Shown piece after piece: positions 1 to 5,368 of a stretch of 11,304 nucleotides of DNA. The notes beneath the pieces were generated by a model that did not search any database, was not told the DNA's origin, and saw nothing but the letters and a program-made list of their open reading frames with translations. Source of the DNA: Oscillospiraceae bacterium (lineage in GTDB: Bacteria > Bacillota > Clostridia > Oscillospirales > Ruminococcaceae). A program made the translations under genes and the position numbers. Where the stretch lies: the NCBI GenBank assembly GCA_017528675.1, contig JAFXOO010000167.1, positions 1 through 11,304 on the forward strand, written 5' to 3'. The stretch's first letter is position 1; each line of letters starts with the position of its first letter.

Positions 1-168
1 CCGTGCATATTTATACTTTTTAATAAACAAAAAGATGCCCAGTGAAATGGAGATACCGATATAGCTGAAATTGAATAAGTAAAAGAGATTGTCCTTTGTC
101 TGCCAAAGAACAACTGCGACTGTTTCAAATACTATCAGCATGATCAAGGGTACAGCATACTTTCTCAT
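1..168 (-). CDS. Membrane protein N-terminus, probably a 4Fe-4S-binding membrane protein (partial)
   Basis: An open frame of 56 codons runs from an ATG at 168-166 off the left edge of the window, so only the N-terminus is visible. It starts MRKYAVPLIM and holds one hydrophobic segment at about residues 6-22, then a second at about 30-50 that ends in a basic KKYKYAR stretch. GGAG lies 8 nt upstream of the ATG, and a perfect promoter lies ahead of that, so the start is well supported. From memory, the sequence around residues 27-46 (NLFYLFNFSYIGISISLGIF) resembles the start of polytopic clostridial proteins that carry 4Fe-4S ferredoxin motifs further on. No iron-sulfur motif is visible in this fragment, so the family name is a recollection and not a demonstration. 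That it is a real membrane-protein gene is the firmer part of the call. Confidence 0.62.
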   Translation of the reverse strand, partial: MRKYAVPLIMLIVFETVAVVLWQTKDNLFYLFNFSYIGISISLGIFLFIKKYKYAR

Positions 169-206
169 TTTGTCAGCTCCGCAAATTCCGATTTATGTTT
201 GTAACA

Positions 207-235
207 ATTATAGCACAACATCGTTGCATTGTCAA
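207..235 (-). promoter_or_regulatory. Consensus sigma-A promoter for the left-edge membrane gene
   Basis: On the minus strand, TTGACA (235-230) and TATAAT (212-207) are both perfect consensus hexamers, separated by exactly 17 bp. The predicted start of transcription is near 200, which leaves a leader of about 30 nt before the ATG at 168. A 17-bp hairpin sits about 6 bp upstream of the -35 element. Confidence 0.85.
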
Positions 236-241
236 TATAAA

Positions 242-282
242 CGCCATAGTACTTCTGACTTTGTATCAGAAATACTATGGCG
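242..282 (-). repeat. 17-bp inverted repeat upstream of the left-edge promoter
   Basis: Arms 242-258 and 266-282 pair over 17 bp around a 7-nt loop. The only imperfection is a C/A opposition on the plus strand, which becomes a U-G wobble if the minus strand is transcribed. On the minus strand it is followed by TTTATATT, a weak U-rich tail. It could be the terminator of a lost minus-strand gene, or a binding site beside the -35 element. The wobble slightly favours a minus-strand RNA. Confidence 0.6.
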
Positions 283-313
283 AAAAACTTCTTTATCAGC
301 GCAGCACTTAACG

Positions 314-338
314 TGAACTGACCCCAAAAAGTTAGACA
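314..338. mobile_element. Solitary terminal inverted repeat resembling the IS3 family (IS150-like group)
   Basis: The stretch starts TGAACTGACCCCAAAAAG and continues TTAGACA. It resembles the 25-nt ends of IS150-like IS3-family elements in Firmicutes, which run TGTACTGACCCC...GTTNGACA. The tip would be at 314 with the element extending to the right. There is no transposase ORF and no matching opposite end in the window, so this is at most a relic. The assignment rests on memory of family ends. Confidence 0.4.
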
Positions 339-359
339 AAGAATAATCAACAAATCAGT

Positions 360-394
360 GCAAAGCGACTGAGCGGCAAGCTTGGTCGCTTTGC
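360..394. repeat. 10-bp hairpin
   Basis: GCAAAGCGAC (360-369) pairs perfectly with GTCGCTTTGC (385-394) around a 15-nt loop. Neither side has a run of T, so it is not a convincing intrinsic terminator. It lies between the IS-like end and the terminator of the transketolase operon. The DNA from 169 to 439 has no other gene that I can support. Confidence 0.5.
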
Positions 395-439
395 ATCATT
401 ATGCAGCGCTGCCTGCGGCGGCTGTCAACAGATTGCATG

Positions 440-478
440 AAAAAGTAAAAGCTGATGCAGGCAGCGCTGCATCAGCTT
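440..478 (-). terminator. Rho-independent terminator of the transketolase operon
   Basis: Arms 449-460 and 467-478 form a perfect 12-bp stem with a 6-nt loop. On the minus strand the stem is followed by TTACTTTTTC. The stem overlaps the stop codon (472-474) of the last gene of the operon, so translation ends inside the terminator stem. Confidence 0.8.
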
Positions 479-1080
479 GTTGTCTGGGAGTCCTCCGGAT
501 TCTCCGGCAGCTCCTCCAGTGCGGGAATGTCCGGAATTTCCAGTGCCGGCATCTCTGTCTGCGGCGGGGCGGCGATGGCATCCGCTGCACCCTCCGGCAG
601 CTCCTCCAGCACAGATTCCATCATCGCAGGGCCGTGCTCCTCCGGCTCATAGTCAGGGTGCGCAAGCTGCATATCAAAGCGCTCGCTGAAATGCGGATAT
701 CCCGGCTGCAACCGGATCCAGCTCATTTTCGCATATTCCGGCACAGCCGTGAGATAAATCACGAGCGCAATCGCACCGGTTGACCAGGGAAAGATCTTTG
801 CTGTCGTGAAGAATGCGATTGCCGCAAGCAGCAGAATATACAGCCACAGATTCTCGTGGGAGACAAGAAAGGCGAGCGCCAGGACGCCGACGCTGCACAG
901 GATACATGCCACCAGATGCGGCAGTGACAGCAGATAGGCGTCCATGAAGATGCCGGTAAGCAGAAAAACAGTCAGCAATACCAGGCGGATCCGGAGATTC
1001 CGCCTGTATTTTGCGATCAACCCCCGGCATTTTGCGTAATGCGCTGTTGCCTCGCCGGGTTCTGTCGGATTGCGTTTCAC
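472..1080 (-). CDS. Four-helix membrane protein with acidic C-terminal tail, function unknown
   Basis: I do not recognise this 202-residue protein. It has a short basic N-terminus (about 1-30), four likely transmembrane segments at about 31-52, 54-73, 78-93 and 99-115, and then a soluble tail from about 120. The tail is rich in Glu, Pro and Ala, and the motif EELPE occurs at about 159 and again at about 189. The start is a GTG at 1080-1078; no ATG occurs in frame until inside the first helix. The GTG lies 3 nt after the transketolase stop with no strong ribosome binding site of its own, so translational coupling to the upstream gene is likely. It closes the operon. The physical link to transketolase need not mean a metabolic role. 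Confidence 0.75.
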   Translation of the reverse strand: MKRNPTEPGEATAHYAKCRGLIAKYRRNLRIRLVLLTVFLLTGIFMDAYLLSLPHLVACILCSVGVLALAFLVSHENLWLYILLLAAIAFFTTAKIFPWSTGAIALVIYLTAVPEYAKMSWIRLQPGYPHFSERFDMQLAHPDYEPEEHGPAMMESVLEELPEGAADAIAAPPQTEMPALEIPDIPALEELPENPEDSQTTS

Positions 1081-1083
1081 AGC

Positions 1084-2028
1084 TTATTTGCCGAGTGCTT
1101 TCTTCACGACCTCGGTAATATGCTCTGCGGACAGACCGAACTGCCGGAGCAGATCCACTGCCGGGCCGGAATGGCCGAATTCATCGTTCACACCGATCTT
1201 GATAACCGGTACCGGGCAGCACTCTGTCACGCAGTCGGCCACGGCACTGCCAAGACCGCCGATGATGCTGTGCTCCTCCACGGTGACGATTCTGCCGGTT
1301 TCCTGCGCTGCATTGCAGATCAGCGCCTTGTCAAGGGGCTTGATGGTGTGGATGTTGATGACTCTTGCGTCAATGCCCTCTGCGGCGAGGGTTTCAGCGG
1401 CGGCAACTGCCTCTGCCACCATCAGACCGGTTGCCACAATCGTGATGTCCTTGCCTTCCCGCAGGGTGATGCCCTTGCCCAGCTCGAACCTGTAGGTTGC
1501 CGGATCATTCAGGATCGGTGCCGCCAGACGGCCGAACCGCATATACACAGGGCCGTTGAAATCGAGCGCTGCCCTGCCGGCTGCCTTTGCCTCGACATCG
1601 TCGGAGGGGACGATCACTGTCATGCCCGGAATGGTGCGCATCAGGGCGATGTCCTCGTTGCACTGGTGGGTTGCGCCGTCCTCACCGACGGAAATGCCGG
1701 CATGGGTTGCGCCGATCTTCACGTTCAGGTGCGGATAGCCGATGGAATTGCGCACAATCTCGTAGGCACGGCCTGCGGCGAACATCGCAAAGGTGGAGGC
1801 AAACGGAATCTTGCCCGCAGCCGCCAGACCTGCTGCCACGCCCATCATATTGGCCTCGGCAATGCCGCAGTCAAAGAAGCGGTCGGGATAGGCCTTCTTG
1901 AAAATGCCGGTCTTGGTCGCTGCCGCAAGGTCTGCGTCCAGTACCACCAGCTCCGGATACTGCTCCGCAAGCTCTGTCAGCGCTTCACCGTAGCTCTCAC
2001 GGGTCGCCTTCTTCTTCACATCAGCCAT
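1084..2028 (-). CDS. tkt: Transketolase, C-terminal (pyrimidine-binding) subunit
   Basis: This 314-residue protein corresponds to the C-terminal half of transketolase (EC 2.2.1.1), which moves two-carbon ketol units between sugar phosphates in the non-oxidative pentose phosphate pathway. In many Clostridia and Archaea the enzyme is made as two polypeptides. Residues about 8-170 form the pyrimidine-binding domain. It includes CGIAEANMMG (54-63), whose Glu58 matches the glutamate that activates thiamine diphosphate, and GEDGATHQ (115-122). Residues about 190-310 form the C-terminal transketolase domain. The ATG at 2028 is preceded by TTGGAGG, which lies inside the last codons of the N-terminal subunit gene. 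The two genes are 3 nt apart, which fits equal production of both halves. Confidence 0.95.
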   Translation of the reverse strand: MADVKKKATRESYGEALTELAEQYPELVVLDADLAAATKTGIFKKAYPDRFFDCGIAEANMMGVAAGLAAAGKIPFASTFAMFAAGRAYEIVRNSIGYPHLNVKIGATHAGISVGEDGATHQCNEDIALMRTIPGMTVIVPSDDVEAKAAGRAALDFNGPVYMRFGRLAAPILNDPATYRFELGKGITLREGKDITIVATGLMVAEAVAAAETLAAEGIDARVINIHTIKPLDKALICNAAQETGRIVTVEEHSIIGGLGSAVADCVTECCPVPVIKIGVNDEFGHSGPAVDLLRQFGLSAEHITEVVKKALGK

Positions 2029-2031
2029 TTC

Positions 2032-2874
2032 TCAGCCCTCCAATTCTGCTAAAGCTGCACGCAGCTCGTTCATGCCCTGCTCATACTGCTCGGCATTCGG
2101 CGCCGTACCGTGCCAGCCGACCTGGTTCTCCATGAAGGAAACGCCCTTGCCCTTGATGCTTTTCTGGATGATGGCAACGGGCTTGTCCACGATGGTCTCT
2201 GCCTCGTTGAAGGCGGCTTCAATCTTGTCGAAATCATGCGCATCGTCCAGAACGATCACATACCAGCCGAAGGCACGGAACTTCTCGTCAATCGGCTCCG
2301 GGGAGCACACTTCCGTGATGCGGCCGTCAATCTGGAGACCGTTGTTATCGACAATTGCAGTGAGGTTATCAAGGTGGTAGTGTGCTGCGAACATGGCAGC
2401 CTCCCAGACCTGACCTTCCTCAATTTCGCCGTCACCGAGGATGGCATACACATGGTACGGTGCTGCATCGAGCTTGCCGGCAAGTGCCATACCGCAGGCA
2501 GCAGAGATGCCCTGTCCGAGCGAGCCGCTGCTCATATCCACACCGGGAATCTGGATGCAGGGATGCCCCTGGAGCATGGCACCGATGTGGCGCAGGCTTT
2601 CAAGCTCCTTCCTGTCGAAGAAGCCACGCTCAGCGAGTGCGGCATAGAGTGCCGGTGCAGTGTGCCCCTTGGAGAGCACCAGACGGTCACGGTCAGGCAT
2701 GTCCGGGTTCCGGGGATCGACATTCATCTTTGCAAAATACAGATACGTCAGCAGGTCAGCGATTGACAGCGATCCGCCCGGATGGCCGGACTTGGCATGG
2801 AATGTTCCGGTCAGGACACCCATCCGGATGCTGACAGCCGTTTTCTGAAGCTGCTTTTTGATTGTTTCGTCCAT
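2032..2874 (-). CDS. tkt: Transketolase, N-terminal (thiamine diphosphate-binding) subunit
   Basis: This 280-residue protein is the N-terminal half of a split transketolase and should assemble with the product of the next gene. The thiamine diphosphate and metal-binding motif is visible as GDGE (147-150), followed about 27 residues later by DNN (176-178). SGHPGGSLS (29-37) and SKGHTAPALYA (68-78) carry the conserved active-site histidines His31 and His71. The length is typical for the split form, so nothing is missing. The ATG at 2874 has GGAGG placed 7 nt upstream, and an extended -10 promoter lies about 55 nt further upstream. It is the first gene of a three-gene minus-strand operon and diverges from pheS. 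Confidence 0.95.
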   Translation of the reverse strand: MDETIKKQLQKTAVSIRMGVLTGTFHAKSGHPGGSLSIADLLTYLYFAKMNVDPRNPDMPDRDRLVLSKGHTAPALYAALAERGFFDRKELESLRHIGAMLQGHPCIQIPGVDMSSGSLGQGISAACGMALAGKLDAAPYHVYAILGDGEIEEGQVWEAAMFAAHYHLDNLTAIVDNNGLQIDGRITEVCSPEPIDEKFRAFGWYVIVLDDAHDFDKIEAAFNEAETIVDKPVAIIQKSIKGKGVSFMENQVGWHGTAPNAEQYEQGMNELRAALAELEG

Positions 2875-2930
2875 GAGTATACCTCCATAAAAGATCTGCG
2901 GCAGGGGTGCCGGCTTGGTTTACCACTCTT

Positions 2931-2959
2931 ATTATAGCATATCCTGTACAGGAATGCAA
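2931..2959 (-). promoter_or_regulatory. Extended -10 promoter of the transketolase operon with a palindrome in the spacer
   Basis: On the minus strand TATAAT (2936-2931) is preceded by TGC, giving an extended -10. A weak -35, TTGCAT (2959-2954), lies 17 bp upstream. The spacer contains the perfect 12-bp palindrome TCCTGTACAGGA (2942-2953), which is in the right place to be an operator. The leader to the ATG at 2874 is about 50 nt. Confidence 0.75.
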
Positions 2960-2978
2960 GGGGGAGTTCTGCGGCGGG

Positions 2979-3032
2979 CGAAAAACTGCTGGTTCAGGGT
3001 GTGCTGACACTGTCAGCGTGTGCAGATTTTCG
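2979..3032. repeat. Nested palindromes in the tkt/pheS intergenic region
   Basis: An outer inverted repeat pairs 2979-2989 with 3022-3032 (10 of 11 positions). Inside it lies the perfect odd palindrome GCTGACA-C-TGTCAGC (3003-3017). No T-run follows on either strand. Function unknown. Confidence 0.5.
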
Positions 3033-3034
3033 GG

Positions 3035-3077
3035 CAGACTGAGCGAGCCGTGAAAAAATAGGACTTGCTTCAGTCTG
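3035..3077. repeat. Imperfect hairpin related to the terminator at 3270-3300
   Basis: CAGACTGA (3035-3042) pairs with TCAGTCTG (3070-3077), and GAGCC further in pairs loosely with GGACT. The central part (GAGCGAGCC, TGAAAAAATAGG, ACTTGCTT) resembles the hairpin at 3268-3298 (GAGCAAGCC, TGAAAAATTAGG, GCTTGCTT). The two probably share an origin. Confidence 0.45.
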
Positions 3078-3099
3078 TCAAAAAAACCATTCTTGAACG

Positions 3100-3242
3100 T
3101 GCGAAGCAAAGACAAAAGTTTTTGGTCCAGCTTTTTTCAAAAAGCTGGTCAGGTCCAGGGCTGAAAGCCCTGGTCGCCGTCCGCAGACGGCGAAATCCCA
3201 TTCTTTCGCCTTACATTGCTGTTCCTGCCGCCTGAAGGCGGC
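3100..3242 (+). repeat. Modular triple-hairpin intergenic repeat, copy 1
   Basis: Bases 3100-3179 match the reverse complement of 9401-9480 at 79 of 80 positions. The unit has three stacked hairpins. Hairpin A has arms 3127-3136 and 3139-3148, hairpin B has arms 3155-3162 and 3166-3173, and hairpin C has arms 3175-3181 and 3186-3192 with loop CGCA. CGAAATCCC follows. A further hairpin, GCCGCCTGAAGGCGGC (3227-3242), also recurs at copy 2. No ORF in it looks real. Its wide use in the genome is inferred, not seen. Confidence 0.85.
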
Positions 3243-3269
3243 AATTACGAACTATATTGACAAGCTGGA

Positions 3270-3300
3270 GCAAGCCCTGAAAAATTAGGGCTTGCTTTTT
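3270..3300 (+). terminator. Rho-independent terminator directly upstream of the pheS promoter
   Basis: GCAAGCCCT (3270-3278) pairs perfectly with AGGGCTTGC (3287-3295), and TTTTT (3296-3300) follows. No plus-strand gene lies upstream, so it may shield the pheS promoter from stray transcription or end a small unannotated transcript. Its T-run overlaps the predicted -35 element of pheS (3292-3297). Confidence 0.7.
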
Positions 3301-3320
3301 CCGGAAGACTGTGCTATAAT
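3292..3320 (+). promoter_or_regulatory. Extended -10 promoter of the pheS operon
   Basis: TATAAT (3315-3320) is preceded by TGC, an extended -10 like that of the divergent transketolase operon. The -35 candidate, TTGCTT (3292-3297), is weak and spaced 17 bp. Transcription should start near 3327, just before stem I of the T-box. A perfect TTGACA at 3257-3262 has no -10 partner and is probably not used. Confidence 0.75.
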
Positions 3321-3335
3321 AATAGCATAACATGA

Positions 3336-3566
3336 TGACTGAGAGAGTAGCTGCTCCGGAAACCATTCTCCAGAGAGGCACACATCTGCTGCAAGTGTGC
3401 TGTTTGGCGGGGGCTGCGAAGTTCACTCACGAGTGGCGCTGCCGAAGGCCGGTTCGGGTGGTAAGCGGCGATGTTGTGTCCGCATTAAGGACAAAGGGAG
3501 TGGTGGCTCCCGGCCAATGGGTGGTAGAACAAGTGCAGCTTGTCCCTTTGGGGCAGGCTGCTTTTT
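3336..3566 (+). ncRNA. T-box riboswitch (tRNA-Phe sensing) controlling pheS
   Basis: The leader shows the ordered parts of a T-box, which reads uncharged tRNA and allows downstream transcription when charging is low. The stem I base is ACT (3338-3340) with AGT (3432-3434), followed by a GA kink-turn and GAG with CTC. The specifier loop has AGTA (3346-3349) facing GAA (3418-3420), then the codon TTC (3422-3424, Phe) and a purine at 3425. The distal stem is GCACAC (3378-3383) with GTGTGC (3395-3400). Smaller hairpins lie at 3477-3493 and 3496-3511. In the antiterminator, GGG (3519-3521) pairs with CCC (3544-3546) and ACAAG (3529-3533) with CTTGT (3539-3543), around the bulge TGGTAGA (3522-3528). 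TGGT can pair with the ACCA end of tRNA-Phe. The usual bulge is TGGNACC, so AGA in place of ACC is a departure. Confidence 0.92.
3535..3566 (+). terminator. T-box regulatory terminator
   Basis: Arms 3535-3546 and 3550-3561 form a 12-bp stem (two G-U pairs) with a TTT loop, followed by TTTTT (3562-3566). The left arm shares 3539-3546 with the antiterminator, so the two structures exclude each other. Confidence 0.9.
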
Positions 3567-3637
3567 GTTTCGGCAACAAAACAGGGATGCGCCGGAATCC
3601 TGTTTCGGCGTGACCCGCATTTCGATGAGGTGAAAGT

Positions 3638-4660
3638 ATGAAAGAACAACTGAAAAGCATCGAGGAAAAGGCAAAGGCAGCCATTTCCGCCGTCAAGGAT
3701 CTGGGTGCGCTCGATGACCTGCGTGTCGGCATTCTCGGTAAGAAGGGCGAGCTGACCGGCATTCTCAAGCAGATGGGCAAGCTCTCGGCGGAGGAGCGTC
3801 CCGCTATGGGACAGCTTGCCAACCAGGTGCGCAGCACGGTCGAGAACCTGATCGCTGAGAAATCCGCTGCCCTCCAGGCGGCTGCACAGAATGCACGCCT
3901 TGCGGCAGAGACCATCGACATTACCATGCCCGGCAGGAAGCCCCCGGCAGGCCGACTGCATCCGCTTCAGATCGTGGAGGAGGAGGTCAAGGAGATCTTC
4001 CTCGGCATGGGCTTTTCCATCGCTGACGGCCCGGAGGTCGAGTATGACTACTACAACTTCGAGGCGCTGAACCTCCCGCCCGATCATCCGGCAAGAGATA
4101 CGCAGGATACCTTCTACATCACGGACAATATCCTGCTTCGTACCCAGACATCCTCTGTACAGGTGCATGTCATGGAGACCCAGAAGCCCCCGATCCGTGT
4201 AATCTCCCCCGGCCGTGTGTACCGTTCCGATGCTGTGGATGCGACACATTCGCCGCTGTTCCACCAGGTGGAGGGCCTTGTGATCGACAAGGGCATCACG
4301 ATGGCTGACCTCAAGGGCACTCTCGAACTGCTGATGCAGCGCCTGTACGGCGACGAGTGCAAGATCCGCCTGCGTCCGCACCACTTCCCGTTCACGGAGC
4401 CGTCCGCCGAGGTCGATGTGATGTGCTTCCAGTGCCACGGCAAGGGCTGCCGGATGTGCAAGAATGAGGGCTATATCGAGCTGCTCGGTGCAGGTATGGT
4501 GCATCCGTGGGTGCTGGAGAATTCCGGCATTGATTCGAGCGTGTATTCCGGCTTTGCCTTCGGCCTGGGTCTGGAGCGTATCGTCATGAGACGCTACAAT
4601 ATTTCCGATATGCGTCTGCTGTTCGAGAACGACACGAGATTCCTCGAACAGTTCCGATAA
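3638..4660 (+). CDS. pheS: Phenylalanyl-tRNA synthetase alpha subunit
   Basis: The 340-residue product is the catalytic subunit of the alpha2-beta2 enzyme (EC 6.1.1.20) that charges tRNA-Phe in the cytoplasm. Residues about 1-90 form the N-terminal coiled coil that contacts tRNA. The class II catalytic core follows. HPLQIVEEEVKEIF starts at 108, motif 2 lies around VYRSDAVDATHSPLFHQ (194-210), and motif 3 ends in GLGLERIVMRRY (309-320). The cysteine-rich insert FQCHGKGCRMCK (about 264-275) and GAGMVHP are typical of bacterial PheS. The ATG at 3638 has GAGGTG (3627-3632) upstream. A T-box with a Phe specifier precedes it. The next gene starts 22 nt downstream and is a nitroreductase instead of pheT. 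Confidence 0.98.
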   Translation: MKEQLKSIEEKAKAAISAVKDLGALDDLRVGILGKKGELTGILKQMGKLSAEERPAMGQLANQVRSTVENLIAEKSAALQAAAQNARLAAETIDITMPGRKPPAGRLHPLQIVEEEVKEIFLGMGFSIADGPEVEYDYYNFEALNLPPDHPARDTQDTFYITDNILLRTQTSSVQVHVMETQKPPIRVISPGRVYRSDAVDATHSPLFHQVEGLVIDKGITMADLKGTLELLMQRLYGDECKIRLRPHHFPFTEPSAEVDVMCFQCHGKGCRMCKNEGYIELLGAGMVHPWVLENSGIDSSVYSGFAFGLGLERIVMRRYNISDMRLLFENDTRFLEQFR

Positions 4661-4682
4661 GCGGTATCGCAGGGGGACAGTT

Positions 4683-5228
4683 ATGGAAGCATTACAGAAC
4701 ATCAGAGAACGCCGCAGCATCCGCCAGTACAAGGACATACCTGTCACGGCGGAGCAGATCACGCAGATCGTGGAAGCGGCAAGGTTTGCGCCGACCTGGA
4801 AGAATTCCCAGACCGTGCGCTATCATGCAGTGCTGGACAAGGCGCTGAAGGACAGAATCGCCGCCGAGGGGACGCTGAATTTCTCCAAGAACGGCAGCAA
4901 CATCCGCAGCGCTGCGGCGCTCGTTGTGCTGACGACCGTGGACGGCATTGCGGGCTATGAGCCGGACGGCTCGCCCACAACCACGAAGGGCGCCCACTGG
5001 CAGTCCTTTGATGCGGGCATCGCCTGCCAGACCTTCTGCCTTGCGGCACATGATCTGGGGCTCGGAACGCTCATCATGGGCATTTTTGATGAGCCGAAGA
5101 TCAGGGAGCTGCTCCGGATTCCGGACGGCGAGAGCATTTCTGCGCTGATCGCTGTCGGCTATGCGGATACTGCACCGAATGCACCGAAGCGGAAGGAAAC
5201 CAGCGAATTATTGCAGATTATTGAATGA
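4683..5228 (+). CDS. Nitroreductase-family flavoprotein
   Basis: The 181-residue product belongs to the FMN-dependent nitroreductase family, which reduces nitro compounds, quinones or enones with NAD(P)H; the real substrate cannot be read from sequence. The N-terminal RERRSIRQYKD (8-18) supplies the arginines that bind the FMN phosphate. APTWKNSQ (36-43) and GLGTLIMG (125-132) are the usual family signatures, and the C-terminal IAVGYADTAP...KRKE completes the fold. The length is normal and the protein looks intact. It follows pheS by 22 nt with AGGGGGA as ribosome binding site, so it should be transcribed from the same T-box-controlled promoter. A redox enzyme between the two subunits of one synthetase is unusual and suggests an insertion into an ancestral pheST operon. 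Confidence 0.93.
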   Translation: MEALQNIRERRSIRQYKDIPVTAEQITQIVEAARFAPTWKNSQTVRYHAVLDKALKDRIAAEGTLNFSKNGSNIRSAAALVVLTTVDGIAGYEPDGSPTTTKGAHWQSFDAGIACQTFCLAAHDLGLGTLIMGIFDEPKIRELLRIPDGESISALIAVGYADTAPNAPKRKETSELLQIIE

Positions 5229-5235
5229 CCCTTTT

Positions 5236-5308
5236 GTCGGCTGCGCCGACTTAGGAGGGGCTGCTCGCCCCTCCTAAACCACCCTCGGCAGGGCGGTGAC
5301 CGCCCTGC
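5236..5308. repeat. Triple-hairpin cluster between the nitroreductase gene and pheT
   Basis: Three perfect hairpins follow within 73 bp. GTCGGC (5236-5241) pairs with GCCGAC (5245-5250). Arms 5251-5261 and 5267-5277 form an 11-bp stem, and arms 5288-5296 and 5300-5308 form a 9-bp stem. None is followed directly by a T-run (a TTTTT comes 13 nt after the last). The organisation resembles the other modular repeats here, but the sequence differs. It may act as an RNA-stability or processing element inside the operon. Confidence 0.7.
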
Positions 5309-5368
5309 ACCCGCATCTTGTTTTTAAGGAGCGGAGGAATGCATTTTCAATAATAGGAGGATAACCCT

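Noticed and set aside
165..353. 62-codon minus-strand frame over the left promoter
   Set aside because: It runs through the IS-like end, the 17-bp hairpin and the consensus promoter and stops at the ATG of the real gene; no sign of coding.
1039..2052. 337-codon open frame antisense to the transketolase C subunit
   Set aside because: Shadow frame rich in Cys, His and Gly; the opposite strand encodes an unmistakable transketolase.
2756..3115. 119-codon minus-strand frame spanning the tkt promoter
   Set aside because: It translates intergenic palindromes, the promoter and an off-frame part of the transketolase gene.
3100..3250. CRISPR-like array
   Set aside because: The repeats are hairpins in tandem with differing stems, with no equal-length direct repeats or spacers and no cas genes nearby.
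3257..3262. Perfect TTGACA upstream of pheS
   Set aside because: No -10-like hexamer lies 16-18 bp downstream; the TATAAT is 52 bp away and has its own extended -10.
3485..4762. 425-codon open frame antisense to pheS
   Set aside because: Shadow of pheS with composition typical of antisense translation and no ribosome binding site or domain.
5339..5353. Four-codon mini-ORF (Met-His-Phe-Gln) ahead of pheT
   Set aside because: A Phe codon in a tiny leader is tempting, but one codon is too few for attenuation, no terminator follows, and the operon already has a T-box.
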